NCBI GenBank assembly: GCA_030697705.1
Contig: JAUYPE010000018.1
Coordinates: 1 to 50,241 of the forward strand
Direction: 5' to 3'
Source: a bacterium
GTDB lineage: Bacteria > Patescibacteriota > Minisyncoccia > Sungbacterales > HO2-52-23
Length of the DNA stretch: 50,241 nucleotides
Of this stretch, positions 1 through 9,778 are shown one piece after another. Both the position numbers and the translations under genes were made by a program. The notes under the pieces are model-generated. The model ran no database searches, was not told where the DNA came from, and saw only the letters and a list, made by a program, of their open reading frames with translations. Positions within the stretch are counted from its first letter, which is position 1. The number at the start of each line of letters is the position of its first letter.

Positions 1-969
1 CCGGCATACCGGATTTTTAATCTTGACGCGCTCACCTACGCGGGAAATCCCGATAATCTTGTAGATATAGAAGCGGCGGAGGCGTCTCTTCCTGCACAAG
101 ACCGGCGGTATTTTTTTGTCCATGGCGATGTGTGCGACGGCGTCCGGCTTGATGAGCTATTTTCAAAAAATCAATTTGAGCTGGTTATGCACTTCGCCGC
201 CGAAACACATGTGGATCGTTCGCTCATGAACGCGGCGCACTTTATCCGCACAAACATTGAGGGGACGCGCACCCTTATGGAGGCGGTACAGAAAAACAAG
301 ACGCCCCGCTTTGTTCATATCTCCACAGACGAAGTATACGGTTCTCTCGCCGACGGGTGGGCGAATGAAGAGGCGCCGTTCCGTCCTTCCAACCCTTACG
401 CGACCTCCAAGGCGGCAGCGGATTTGTTCGTGCAGTCCTATCGGAAGGCATACGGGATTCCAGCATTGATCGTCCGCGGATCAAATAATTACGGTCCGTA
501 CCAATACCCGGAAAAATTGATTCCCATGGCGGTGACGAATCTCATGGAAGGAAAAAAAATTCCCCTTCATGGTACGGGCGAACATGTGCGGAGCTGGCTG
601 CATGTCAATGATTTTAGCGCCGCCATAGACACCATAGCGCATCACGGTGCCGATGGCGCGGTTTATAATGTTGCGGGCGAGGAGCGGTCAAATCTGGAAA
701 TACTTCGGCTTATCGGCGGGCACATGGAGAAAAATACGGATGAGCATCGGGTGCATGTCGCGGACCGGCCGGGAGCGGATTTGCGCTATGCGCCGACTGC
801 GGTAAAATTGGAATGCGAGCTCGGGTGGCGGCGCACGCATACGATGGATGAGCATCTCGGCGGCGTGGTGGCGTGGTATCGCGATAACCGGCCATGGTGG
901 GAGAAGATCAAAGGTACGAGCGAGTTTCAGGAGTCCTACCAAAAGCAAGCAGCGGCACAGTGGTATTGA
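1..969 (+). CDS. rmlB: dTDP-glucose 4,6-dehydratase (SDR), 5'-truncated by window edge
   Basis: Frame 1 is open from base 1 (PAYRIFNLDALTYAGNPDNL...) into the listed ORF; HFAAETHVDRS, STDEVYG, YATSKAAAD motifs. Confidence 0.93.
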   Translation, partial: PAYRIFNLDALTYAGNPDNLVDIEAAEASLPAQDRRYFFVHGDVCDGVRLDELFSKNQFELVMHFAAETHVDRSLMNAAHFIRTNIEGTRTLMEAVQKNKTPRFVHISTDEVYGSLADGWANEEAPFRPSNPYATSKAAADLFVQSYRKAYGIPALIVRGSNNYGPYQYPEKLIPMAVTNLMEGKKIPLHGTGEHVRSWLHVNDFSAAIDTIAHHGADGAVYNVAGEERSNLEILRLIGGHMEKNTDEHRVHVADRPGADLRYAPTAVKLECELGWRRTHTMDEHLGGVVAWYRDNRPWWEKIKGTSEFQESYQKQAAAQWY

Positions 970-1008
970 GCGGGATGTTTGCATTACTTACTAATTTTTT
1001 TCTTCATC

Positions 1009-1950
1009 ATGATGAGGATTCCCTCCATCGACTACCGTGCACATCCGGCGTACCGTTATGCACCTACGATTCGCGGTCGCTACGAGGCAATGCGCATATT
1101 TCTGCCGATGTTTTTTGGGGCGCTCCGGCAGCGTATGCGCGTGCGGCCAAACATTTGTACCGATGGGTGTGAATTGGGGCGGAATGGAGTTGTTGCCTAC
1201 CGCATAGCTCCCGAAACCATAGCTACGCTACGCGGATATGCGGAGCCCTATATCAGCCAAATCCTCAAAAACAAGGATGAAAAAGGAGTAAGTATTTTTA
1301 AAGAGAAGGTTGTGCAGGTTCCAGCGCGCAAGTCCCCGGAGTTTTTTCAGGCAGTTGCCGGTTTGCTGGACGGGCTCGGTATCATCCGCCGCGCGGAGCA
1401 CTATCGCGGTTATCCATTGCGTCTGACAAACCTCGCTGTGCAGGTGGGAGATCCAGAGGATTCTGACTGGCGCAATCATTTTAAGGATGTCGGTGTCGCC
1501 GACCCGCCAACGGCTTACTATCATATTGATGGGAGTCTTGGCCATATGAAGGCGCTCATCTATTTGACCGAGGTTGGCGAGGAGAATGGGCCGTTTTGTT
1601 ATGTGCCGGGGAGTAACACCGTGCTTGGCGTGTGGGAGCATGCAATTCGCTATGCCAATGATAAGGCGAAGACGGACAGTTGTGACCCCGAGCGCCGCAA
1701 AATTTTTGCCGCACTGCCGCGCGCGTTCCAAAAAAAATCGGAATTCGGCAACGATATGCGAGAGGGGTTTAATGCTCTGCTCAAGAATGAGTATAAGATT
1801 CTTTCCGCGCGGGACGGCAATCTCTTTTTATTTGACAACAACATCTTGCACCGCGGCGGGATGGTCGCTCAAGGTCGGCGCATTATTCTCCAGATAAATT
1901 TCCGGCCGCTCAACGACGGCTATCGCAAGGGTTCCGATTTTCAAATGTAA
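1009..1950 (+). CDS. Phytanoyl-CoA dioxygenase (PhyH)-like Fe(II)/2OG oxygenase
   Basis: YYHIDGSLGHMKALIYLTEVGEENGPFCYVPGSN and distal LFDNNILHRGG; start chosen at ATG 1009 (ORF track 979). Confidence 0.7.
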   Translation: MMRIPSIDYRAHPAYRYAPTIRGRYEAMRIFLPMFFGALRQRMRVRPNICTDGCELGRNGVVAYRIAPETIATLRGYAEPYISQILKNKDEKGVSIFKEKVVQVPARKSPEFFQAVAGLLDGLGIIRRAEHYRGYPLRLTNLAVQVGDPEDSDWRNHFKDVGVADPPTAYYHIDGSLGHMKALIYLTEVGEENGPFCYVPGSNTVLGVWEHAIRYANDKAKTDSCDPERRKIFAALPRAFQKKSEFGNDMREGFNALLKNEYKILSARDGNLFLFDNNILHRGGMVAQGRRIILQINFRPLNDGYRKGSDFQM

Positions 1951-1957
1951 TTACTTA

Positions 1958-2099
1958 TAGGACTTACGCACTCTATCGTTTTTTGCTGTCATTCCCCTGA
2001 AAAGGGGAATCCAGATGATGCGGTATGGCTCTGGATTCCCGCTTTTGCGGGAATGACAAGAGAAGAAACATGAGAATATGCTGAAGTGCGTAAGTCCTA
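1958..2099. mobile_element. MITE-like element, 142 bp, perfect 15-bp TIRs and flanking ACTTA direct repeats
   Basis: taggacttacgcact (1958-1972) is the exact reverse complement of agtgcgtaagtccta (2085-2099); ACTTA at 1953-1957 and 2100-2104; nested imperfect inverted repeat 1987-2014 / 2031-2058. Confidence 0.8.
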
Positions 2100-2168
2100 A
2101 CTTAATTACTATTCCTCACCGGTGCGGATAGAGTATTATGTTGTGGGGGTACTCGATGCTGTTTGGTT

Positions 2169-3980
2169 ATGACACGACTGATCCGATATCATGCGGCGGC
2201 TCTTCTGCTCTGTCTGCTTGTGGGTGCCGTTTACGCAAGTCATCATTTTTTTATCCCGCGCTTTTTGGACGGATCGCGGGAGGTTTATGAGCCGCTGACG
2301 CGCACGGCGTATTTTGATGAGGCGGTTTTTTACGGGCCGCGGGCAAACGCCGCCTATCAAGGACCACTCGCGGTGGGGGATACCGGTGTGGCGGAGTATC
2401 GTACCGTGCCGACACCGTTCTCACTGGTGAATCCGGCACTGCTTGGCGTGCTTGGGCGTCTGCTCGGTTCAGTACGCCGTGCGTTTATCGCTTCTGATTT
2501 TATATTCCCTGCGGCAATTTTTTTGCTGGTTTATTTAATTTTCTGCAAATTGGCGGTGTCGCGAAGTGTTGCTCTGACAGGAAGCGCGATTTTTTTGTTC
2601 GTGCCGAAAATCGGCGTGTCGCTCCCGCCGCTTTCGCTTGCACATCTTGGAGAAATAAGCCATACGCTCTTTCCGTTTCTTCTACGCACCGATGTCCTTC
2701 CGTTTACGCAATTTGAGGAGCCAAAAATAACTTTTTTATTTTTTACGCTTGCCTTTTATTGTGTTTATCGCGCACTCAACCGCGAGGAGCCGCTCATGAT
2801 TGTCGCGGCGGGCGTAACTTTCGGTTTATTATTTTATACATATCTCTACGATTGGGCATTGTTTCTAGTGGCGCTGTCCCTGCTTGCCGTGTGGTTTATC
2901 GCGCGTAAAGAATATTCCCGCGCAAAAAAAATAGCCATCGTCATCGGTATCGGCCTGCTCGTTTCGGTGCCGTATTGGATTCATTTGGCGGAGGTGCGGC
3001 ACGCGGTACAGGCGCGTGACATCCTCGCGCGCGTGGGTGGGGAGTTTTCCCATCGTTTCCGATTTGCGACGGTTTGGAAGAGCTATCTCCGCACCGCCGT
3101 ACTGGCGGGACTTCTGTTTTCTACCCTGCGCAAAAAACATCTGCTCGCGGCGGCATTTATCTCTTCATTTCTCTTTGCTTATGTTGTCGCAGTAAACGCG
3201 CAGGTGGTGATAGGGTTTAATATACAACCCGACCATTGGTACCGGACGCAATTCTTCCCCATTACCGCCGCGCTTGTGATTCTTCTGTTTTTAGCTTGTC
3301 AACGATGGCGACACCGGGTGAGCGAATTGGTACGTGTTGGGGCGGCGGCGTGTTTTCTGGGATTTTTTCTTGTCACCGCGCTCATGGGGCAGTATGCCTA
3401 TAGTGTGGCGCGCGCCCGCGAGTACGCGCTTCCCCTTGCTCGTGCCAAAAGTTATGCGTGGCTGAATGAGTATACGCCACCGGGTTCCGTCGTGGGTTCA
3501 ATTTCGTTTGAGACGACAAACGATGTGGAACTCCTGACCCATAATCGCGTCTACTTGCCGATGTTCAATACAGCCGTCCCGTCAAAGGAGGTGTGGGAAC
3601 GGTTTTTATTTCTTGCAAAAATTTACCGTGTGCCGCCCGAACGGCTTGCCGATACTATCCGCAACGGTCCGACAGCATTCTTTCTTTTTATGGAAGAATA
3701 CGGAAGCCGCGGATTTGATAGCGCGTTTGGGAAGTATGAGCGCAAGGTTCCCGAAAGTATCGCGGCGGAAGAAATTCGTGTCTATAAAGAAATGGCTCGC
3801 CATCCGCTTACACTGCCGCCACCGCATCAATTGGATTATCTTTATGTGAGCGATCGCGAGCGCGTGATTGGCGAAGATCCTGCTGGTGTGTTTCCTCATC
3901 TCAAAAAAATATACGATCGCGGTGGGATCATCATCTATGAAATCATTCCACCCATTGCGGCGGGGGCGGAAAAGCTCTAG
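2169..3980 (+). CDS. Multi-pass membrane protein, GT-C glycosyltransferase-like
   Basis: ~600 aa, many hydrophobic TM segments with a soluble C-terminal part; glycan locus context. Confidence 0.5.
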   Translation: MTRLIRYHAAALLLCLLVGAVYASHHFFIPRFLDGSREVYEPLTRTAYFDEAVFYGPRANAAYQGPLAVGDTGVAEYRTVPTPFSLVNPALLGVLGRLLGSVRRAFIASDFIFPAAIFLLVYLIFCKLAVSRSVALTGSAIFLFVPKIGVSLPPLSLAHLGEISHTLFPFLLRTDVLPFTQFEEPKITFLFFTLAFYCVYRALNREEPLMIVAAGVTFGLLFYTYLYDWALFLVALSLLAVWFIARKEYSRAKKIAIVIGIGLLVSVPYWIHLAEVRHAVQARDILARVGGEFSHRFRFATVWKSYLRTAVLAGLLFSTLRKKHLLAAAFISSFLFAYVVAVNAQVVIGFNIQPDHWYRTQFFPITAALVILLFLACQRWRHRVSELVRVGAAACFLGFFLVTALMGQYAYSVARAREYALPLARAKSYAWLNEYTPPGSVVGSISFETTNDVELLTHNRVYLPMFNTAVPSKEVWERFLFLAKIYRVPPERLADTIRNGPTAFFLFMEEYGSRGFDSAFGKYERKVPESIAAEEIRVYKEMARHPLTLPPPHQLDYLYVSDRERVIGEDPAGVFPHLKKIYDRGGIIIYEIIPPIAAGAEKL

Positions 3981-3994
3981 TATTGCCCTATCCT

Positions 3995-4387
3995 ATGCGT
4001 ATTATCCGCAATAAAAAATCGTTGTTTGTGGATGCGCGGGGGGCGATTACGAATCTCTTGGACGAGGGTGTCGTTATCAAGAGTATCTTGCTGACCTCAT
4101 CGGTCTCCGGTGCGATTCGAGCAAATCATTACCACAAGAAAGATGCCCATTATGTCTATCTTGTCTCCGGAAAAATGGAGTGGCGTGAACGGTCGGCTGG
4201 GGATATGGGTGAGGGGGTCACTGAAATCTTACAGCCGGGCGATATGGTGTTCACGCCGCCGATGACCGAGCATGCGTCGTGCGCGCTTGCACCCTCGGTC
4301 TTTCTCGCGTTTGCCACCGAGCCGCGGAGTCGTGAGGAGTACGAAGCGGATACCGTGCGCGTATCGCTTATTGAAGAAAAAGCATAA
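3995..4387 (+). CDS. Cupin-domain protein
   Basis: ANHYHKKDAHYVYLVSGKMEW...ILQPGDMVFTPPMTEHA. Confidence 0.75.
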   Translation: MRIIRNKKSLFVDARGAITNLLDEGVVIKSILLTSSVSGAIRANHYHKKDAHYVYLVSGKMEWRERSAGDMGEGVTEILQPGDMVFTPPMTEHASCALAPSVFLAFATEPRSREEYEADTVRVSLIEEKA

Positions 4388-4388
4388 A

Positions 4389-4547
4389 AGACCTACTGCA
4401 CAATAACCTTTCTGCTACGATGATGATTTTTCGGCTGCAAACAACTCATCGTTCGTCAATGAATACCACGTATTCACCTCCTCACGCTTCGTTGTTTTCG
4501 CACGAAAAATCATCATCTCGCTACGAAAATTATTGTGCAGTAGGTCT
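4389..4547. mobile_element. Palindromic MITE-like element, copy 1 (159 bp)
   Basis: Perfect 18-bp TIR agacctactgcacaataa / ttattgtgcagtaggtct; inner stems 4419-4433 / 4503-4517 and TGAATAC-CAC-GTATTCA; second same-length copy at 49255-49413. Confidence 0.85.
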
Positions 4548-4565
4548 AACGAATTTTTCTTGACC

Positions 4566-5558
4566 ATGATGCGCCGTCTGCTTGCCCATGTCTATCATCT
4601 GGGAGTCGTGCATCCCTACTGCACGGTGCGGGCGTGTTTTCCCGTGTGGTATGGGGTGGCGAATAAAGAGGGAAGGATGCTCTTTGAAAAAAATAAGCCG
4701 AAACTCAATCCCGTGCAGGAGCGCATCGTTGCGGATCTCAATCACAGCGGCATCGCCGTCTCGTCGCTGGAAGATCTCTTTCCGGGAGATTCACCGTTGG
4801 TGATATTGCAGGAAGCGGCACGCCGTTATGAGCGCGACGGGGTAGTCAAAAGCGGCAAACAATTCTTGCAGTTTTTCTGGGATCTGAAGCCGACGCTTGA
4901 TCTTGAAAATCCCTTTATCAAAATGTCGCTTGACGCACGTGTTCTTGATACCGTTAACTCCTATCTTCATATGTGGGCGAAGTTTTATTTTTTTTCGCTC
5001 AACCGGACGGTGCCGATTGCCGCGGGTGCCAAGCCACAGCAATCCCAGCGCTGGCATCGCGATCCGGAAGATAAAAAACTGTGTAAAATATTTTTGTATT
5101 TGAATGATGTGGACGCGACAGCGGGGCCGTTTATGTATGTGAAAGGATCGCATTACGGCGGACGATGGCGGCATCTTTTCAGGCAACGGCCGCCGCACGG
5201 AAGCCGCGCGCCCTACGGCGAGGTGGAGCGGCGCGTTCCATCCGGTGATATTCTTGCGGCTACGGGTCGTGCGGGGACACTTATTTTTTGCGATACCAGC
5301 GGACTTCACAAGGGCGGGTATGCCACTGCCAATGAGCGTATCATGTATACCGGCGTGTTTGCCTCCGCGGCGTCGTACAAGTACACCGCCAATCCCGCGA
5401 TTGTCTATCCGGACGGCGATAAACAAAAAAACACCCGCGTTGATTTAAGCCCCGCGGCACGGTATGCGCTGGTGCCGTCCCGACAGAGTATGGTTCAGAA
5501 AATAGAAAAGCGCATCAAGGCGGGCGGAAAAGACGAGATGATGCCCGCCGAGGGATAA
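4566..5558 (+). CDS. PhyH-like Fe(II)/2OG dioxygenase
   Basis: QSQRWHRDPEDKKLCKIFLYLNDVDATAGPFMYVKGSHYGG and CDTSGLHKGGY; upstream ORF start lies inside the repeat, so ATG 4566 preferred. Confidence 0.75.
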   Translation: MMRRLLAHVYHLGVVHPYCTVRACFPVWYGVANKEGRMLFEKNKPKLNPVQERIVADLNHSGIAVSSLEDLFPGDSPLVILQEAARRYERDGVVKSGKQFLQFFWDLKPTLDLENPFIKMSLDARVLDTVNSYLHMWAKFYFFSLNRTVPIAAGAKPQQSQRWHRDPEDKKLCKIFLYLNDVDATAGPFMYVKGSHYGGRWRHLFRQRPPHGSRAPYGEVERRVPSGDILAATGRAGTLIFCDTSGLHKGGYATANERIMYTGVFASAASYKYTANPAIVYPDGDKQKNTRVDLSPAARYALVPSRQSMVQKIEKRIKAGGKDEMMPAEG

Positions 5559-5568
5559 TATTTTTTCT

Positions 5569-6558
5569 ATGATTCTTCGCTTCGGACTTATCGGTCTCGG
5601 CTATTTCGGTAAAAATTATCTTCGCCTTCTCCAACAGATGGAGGGAGTTGAGCTTGTCGCCGTCGCCAATCACGAACCAGAGGCGTTTGTCGCGCATGCC
5701 GCTCTTCTGCCGCCTGCTATCAAACGGTACCAAGATGCCGCAGAACTTATCGCCGATCCGGCAATTGATGCGATTGTTATTGCCACACCCGCATCAACGC
5801 ATGTGGCGCTTGCGCAACAGGCATTGGAAGCTGGCAAACATGCGCTCATTGAAAAACCGATGGTGCGTTCATCCGTTGAGGCGGAAGAACTGGCGCGTGC
5901 GGTGAAAGAGTCGGGCAAAATTCTTATGGTCGGACATCAATATATCTATCACGACTCCATTCGCCATTTAAAAAAAGAGCTAGAATCGGGACGGCTTGGC
6001 CGCGTGGCTTTCGTCTTTGCCGAGCATTTTTATTTCGGTCCCGTCCGGAATGATATCCCTCTCTTATGGGAGACGGCGACGCATGAACTCGCCTTACTGG
6101 ACTATGTTTTTGGATCGCGTGAGATAACAAGCGTAAGCGGCAAAAAGATCTCGGTTGTCGGTGGCGGACAGGATGACTTTATCCATACCGCGATTTCATT
6201 TGCCGACGAGATGGTTTTGAATGTGTCCGTCTCGTGGTTTATGCCACAAAAAATTCGGCGCATGGCGTTTATTGGAACGAAAGGGATCGCTCTTTTTGAT
6301 GACCAGCTTGCCAAACAAAAACTTAAATTCATCATGCAGAAGTACCCCGCGACATGTGAGGGAGATACCGCTTCAACGTGGTTTGGCGCGGCGGAGGAAA
6401 AAATAATTATCCCAGATGTCGCCGCTCACGAGCCACTCCGGAATGAAGTTGAGCATTTCATCTCGTGCATCCGCTCCGGTGCCGAGCCCCTCACCGGCAT
6501 CGCACACGGCATGCGCATTACGCACCTTCTAGAGGAGATTGATAGCCGTCTTGGATAG
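5569..6558 (+). CDS. Gfo/Idh/MocA family oxidoreductase
   Basis: N-terminal LRFGLIGLGYFGKNYLR Rossmann motif; EAGKHALIEKPM. Confidence 0.88.
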   Translation: MILRFGLIGLGYFGKNYLRLLQQMEGVELVAVANHEPEAFVAHAALLPPAIKRYQDAAELIADPAIDAIVIATPASTHVALAQQALEAGKHALIEKPMVRSSVEAEELARAVKESGKILMVGHQYIYHDSIRHLKKELESGRLGRVAFVFAEHFYFGPVRNDIPLLWETATHELALLDYVFGSREITSVSGKKISVVGGGQDDFIHTAISFADEMVLNVSVSWFMPQKIRRMAFIGTKGIALFDDQLAKQKLKFIMQKYPATCEGDTASTWFGAAEEKIIIPDVAAHEPLRNEVEHFISCIRSGAEPLTGIAHGMRITHLLEEIDSRLG

Positions 6559-6642
6559 TGAGTGAGACCATGATAAACTTTCCCCTGTTGTGTCTGTTAC
6601 GATTTGGCGCGTTATCTCGTTCTATGCTATACTGGCAATGCT

Positions 6643-7194
6643 ATGGAACCCATTAAAAAATCAAAAAACATCTCGCTCATCGTTGGTCTGGCAATTCCCG
6701 TCCTCATGATCGTGGCGGTTGCGGGGAGTATCTATATCCCGCAGTTTTTTGCGCCCAAACCGCAGTATGACTTTTTGTATACAAATGACTATTATGGGGG
6801 ACCTTATGGTGCCCAGCTCTATGAGGTGCGGAATGGAAGGGTTGTCAAAAATCCTCCGGTACTACCATTACAGGATTCTAGTGCGCCACCTTATGTCGCC
6901 AAGCCCGTTCCGGCTCCCGAGCCGCAGTTGTTTCGCTATGATGTAAAGAACGATATGAGCAAGGAAGTAGCGTTTGAAGAGGCGCAGAACTTTTCGCTCA
7001 CTACCGATCAAAAATCACCGGATGGTTTTGAGTTTCGCGATGGCTCGCGCGACGGCGACTTTTTTCCCTTTGGCAGAGGGTATGATTATAATGTGAAATA
7101 TCTCATTGGACACGGCATAAGCCGAAAGCTCAATATCTCCGTCAATCAATATCAGTATAATCCCGTTCGCTTTCTTGGGTGGATTAAGAACTAA
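6643..7194 (+). CDS. Hypothetical protein with N-terminal TM anchor
   Basis: ATG 6643 MEPIKKSKNISLIVGLAIPVLMIVAVAGSIYI then soluble region. Confidence 0.6.
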   Translation: MEPIKKSKNISLIVGLAIPVLMIVAVAGSIYIPQFFAPKPQYDFLYTNDYYGGPYGAQLYEVRNGRVVKNPPVLPLQDSSAPPYVAKPVPAPEPQLFRYDVKNDMSKEVAFEEAQNFSLTTDQKSPDGFEFRDGSRDGDFFPFGRGYDYNVKYLIGHGISRKLNISVNQYQYNPVRFLGWIKN

Positions 7195-7209
7195 GGCCCA
7201 CTCATAACA

Positions 7210-8241
7210 ATGGAAAAACAAGAACTCTTGCAGGAAATTCGTGCCGCCGCGGCGGATAAAAAAATATTACGCGACGAGATGATCGCGGCGTATGACGCGG
7301 GTGTGGGAGTGCCGACGGCACACCCTTCACTGCTCAAGCGGATGAACATTGCCGATGTTTTGTATTTCATCGGCGGGGCGATCGTATTTATCGGTATTGC
7401 TATACTCGTCGGTCAGCATTGGGACGAACTTGACATGCCAACGCGTATTCTCGCAACGCTGGGTTCGGGCATAGCGGCGTATATCGTTGGTGTGCTTCTC
7501 TCGCGCGACGAGCGGTTTGGTGTGGTGGGGACGGCGTTTTTCTTTCTTTCCGCATTGATCATGCCTGTCGGGCTTTCTGTGGTATTTGATGCGGCGGGCC
7601 TTGAAGTAGGGAGTGCGGGTATGCAGAGTGTTATTGCCGGTATCCTCCTCGTTGCATATCTTGCTTCATTTTTTGTTTTTCCCAGGACGCTTTTTATTGT
7701 TTTCAGCATCCTTTTCGGCACATGGCTTTTTTTCAGTTTTACAAGCTTTCTCATTCTCAATAATCCTCATCTTGCCACGGCTGAATTTTTTGAGTATCGG
7801 GTGCTCGCCGTCGGGCTCGCCTATGTGTTTCTAGGATATGCGCTGCGTGAAGCGGTTGCGACGACCGGTGAATCTCATGAAGAATACAGTGCGCTGGCGA
7901 GCTGGTTGTATGCGGGGGGTGTTGCGCTTTTTTTGGGTGCGGCGTTGGCGCTGGGCGGATGGTCGCCGAATCAGAATGCTTTTTGGGAAGTTATCTTTCC
8001 CGGATTGGTATTTGGCGTTATCTTTTTGAGCATCTATCTGCACGCCCGCTCGTTTCTCGCATTCGGTTCCGTGTACTTAATGGCGTATATTTTAAAAATT
8101 ACGGCCGAGTATTTCAGTGATACGCTCGGCTGGCCGCTCGCGCTTGTTCTCGCGGGATTGTGCCTTATCGCGATCGGTTACGGAGCGTTCCGTTTGAATC
8201 AAAACTATCTTGTGAAAGGGGTGGGGGAGGTACGTCCATAA
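7210..8241 (+). CDS. Polytopic membrane protein, DUF2157-like
   Basis: Soluble N-terminal segment then multiple TM helices (ADVLYFIGGAIVFIGIAILVGQHWDEL). Confidence 0.55.
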   Translation: MEKQELLQEIRAAAADKKILRDEMIAAYDAGVGVPTAHPSLLKRMNIADVLYFIGGAIVFIGIAILVGQHWDELDMPTRILATLGSGIAAYIVGVLLSRDERFGVVGTAFFFLSALIMPVGLSVVFDAAGLEVGSAGMQSVIAGILLVAYLASFFVFPRTLFIVFSILFGTWLFFSFTSFLILNNPHLATAEFFEYRVLAVGLAYVFLGYALREAVATTGESHEEYSALASWLYAGGVALFLGAALALGGWSPNQNAFWEVIFPGLVFGVIFLSIYLHARSFLAFGSVYLMAYILKITAEYFSDTLGWPLALVLAGLCLIAIGYGAFRLNQNYLVKGVGEVRP

Positions 8242-8251
8242 TCCTAATATT

Positions 8252-9022
8252 ATGTACGCGAAGCTCTCGATTATTATTCCCGCATACAACGAGGAAAAGC
8301 GTCTGCCCCTCACACTGGCGCGGCTTTTTGCTGTTATGGGTGAGCACTATAAAGGCCATTATGAGGTGATCATTGCGGATGACGGCAGTACCGACGAAAC
8401 CGCGCGAGAAGCGGAGAAGGAGGCCGCCCGGCACTCCGAGCTTCGCTTGGTATCGTTTGCAAAGAATCGGGGACGCGGTGCAGTGGTGCGCGACAGTGTG
8501 CTCAAAGAGGTGTCGGGGGATTTTATTTTGCAGATGGACGCGGACGGCAGTACGGAGATGGAAGCGATTCCGCGCTTTGTTTCGTATCTTACGGAACACG
8601 CGGAGGTTGATATACTCACCGGGAGCCGGACGATTGCGGGAGCAAAGATTCTTACGCCCCAGCCGTTTCTGCGTGTCGCGCTGGGGAATTGTTTTCTTGG
8701 TGCCGCAAAAATCATGTTCGGCTGGCCGATGGTTGATCGGATTAATGGATTCAAAATGTTCCGTCGCGCCGCCGCATTAGATAGTTATGCCCATCAATTC
8801 AGCGACCATTACATTGCGGAGGCGGAGATTGTTTTTGTCGCCGAGCGGCGCGGCTGGCGGGTGTGGGAACTGCCGATTCTGTGGACGGATTACCGCGACT
8901 CGCGCATAAAACCTCTTCGCGATTCATGGCGTTCGGCGGCGGGCATGGTGCGGATTCTTATCAATAATCGGCGGGGGCTTTATTCGCAGAATCTGCCCAA
9001 CCATCATGCACCGGCACATTAA
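8252..9022 (+). CDS. Family 2 glycosyltransferase, dolichyl-phosphate glucosyltransferase-like
   Basis: LSIIIPAYNEEKRLPLTL, IIADDGSTDET, LQMDADGSTE. Confidence 0.87.
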   Translation: MYAKLSIIIPAYNEEKRLPLTLARLFAVMGEHYKGHYEVIIADDGSTDETAREAEKEAARHSELRLVSFAKNRGRGAVVRDSVLKEVSGDFILQMDADGSTEMEAIPRFVSYLTEHAEVDILTGSRTIAGAKILTPQPFLRVALGNCFLGAAKIMFGWPMVDRINGFKMFRRAAALDSYAHQFSDHYIAEAEIVFVAERRGWRVWELPILWTDYRDSRIKPLRDSWRSAAGMVRILINNRRGLYSQNLPNHHAPAH

Positions 9023-9452
9023 TAGAAAAAAACAGTCACCTATTCTCTCTATTCCAAAAAGCGAAATTGATGCTGCGTTGGCGCAAAGCCCCGCCGAGGG
9101 CAAGCGGATGCTGGAGCCGATTCGCACGCTGACGACCGCGGCGGGCATGCCACTTAATATTCTTGAGGACTCGCATACGAATAATCTCGCCGAAGTTCAC
9201 AGAACGATAAGCGATCTGTGGTTGTGCTTGGAAGGGGAAGCGACTTTTATCCACGGCGGTGCATTAGTGGAGCCGCGGGTAAAAGAAAAAAACGGCGTAC
9301 GCAATGAAAACGAACTTCTCGCCGCATCAATTCATGGCGGTACCGAAACCATCATGCATCCGGGCGACTGGCTGTGGATTCCCGCGGGTACGCCCCATCA
9401 GCATCAAGCGATCGGTACCGCTCGTCTTGCTATTATAAAAATACCCGCATGA
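9006..9452 (+). CDS. Cupin-domain protein
   Basis: TIMHPGDWLWIPAGTPHQHQAIG C-terminal cupin motif. Confidence 0.65.
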   Translation: MHRHINRKKQSPILSIPKSEIDAALAQSPAEGKRMLEPIRTLTTAAGMPLNILEDSHTNNLAEVHRTISDLWLCLEGEATFIHGGALVEPRVKEKNGVRNENELLAASIHGGTETIMHPGDWLWIPAGTPHQHQAIGTARLAIIKIPA

Positions 9453-9778
9453 AAAAAAGAGCGCCGCATCCGGCTCTTCGTCTGCTCAAAAAAATACCAA
9501 GAGGAAAGGTGGTGACATATAAAGAAATAGCGCGCGCGTGTAAAACTTTCCCGCGGGTGGTCGGCAGAATTATGGCGGGCAACGCCGATCCAGTCGACTA
9601 TCCCTGCTACAAAGTCGTCGCCTCAAATGGTGCGCTTACCGGCTACAGCGCGCCGGGTGGATTAATAACAAAACGCCAACTTCTTGCCAGCGATGGCGTG
9701 CAGTTTTTGGGCGGGCGCGTTCATCCCGCATGCTTTCACCGCTTTAGCCGGATGGAGATTTCAGAAGCGCAAGAATAG
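9449..9778 (+). CDS. MGMT/Ogt-family DNA-binding domain protein
   Basis: IPRGKVVTYKEIARAC...RIMAGNADPVDYPCYKVVASNGALTGY; PC-x-x-V motif with Cys retained; start ATG 9449. Confidence 0.8.
   Translation: MKKRAPHPALRLLKKIPRGKVVTYKEIARACKTFPRVVGRIMAGNADPVDYPCYKVVASNGALTGYSAPGGLITKRQLLASDGVQFLGGRVHPACFHRFSRMEISEAQE

Noticed and set aside
4533-4565. Upstream start of the PhyH ORF at 4533
   Set aside because: Lies within the palindromic element; ATG 4566 is a better start.
4791-5426. 211-aa minus-strand ORF opposite a PhyH gene
   Set aside because: Antisense shadow of a well-supported gene; no family motif; similar shadows lie opposite other PhyH copies (1228-1731, 17032-17691), reflecting GC-rich codon structure.
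9449-9778. Alkyltransferase-like (ATL) protein lacking the active Cys
   Set aside because: The PCYKV motif retains the Cys, so an ordinary MGMT-family call is preferred.
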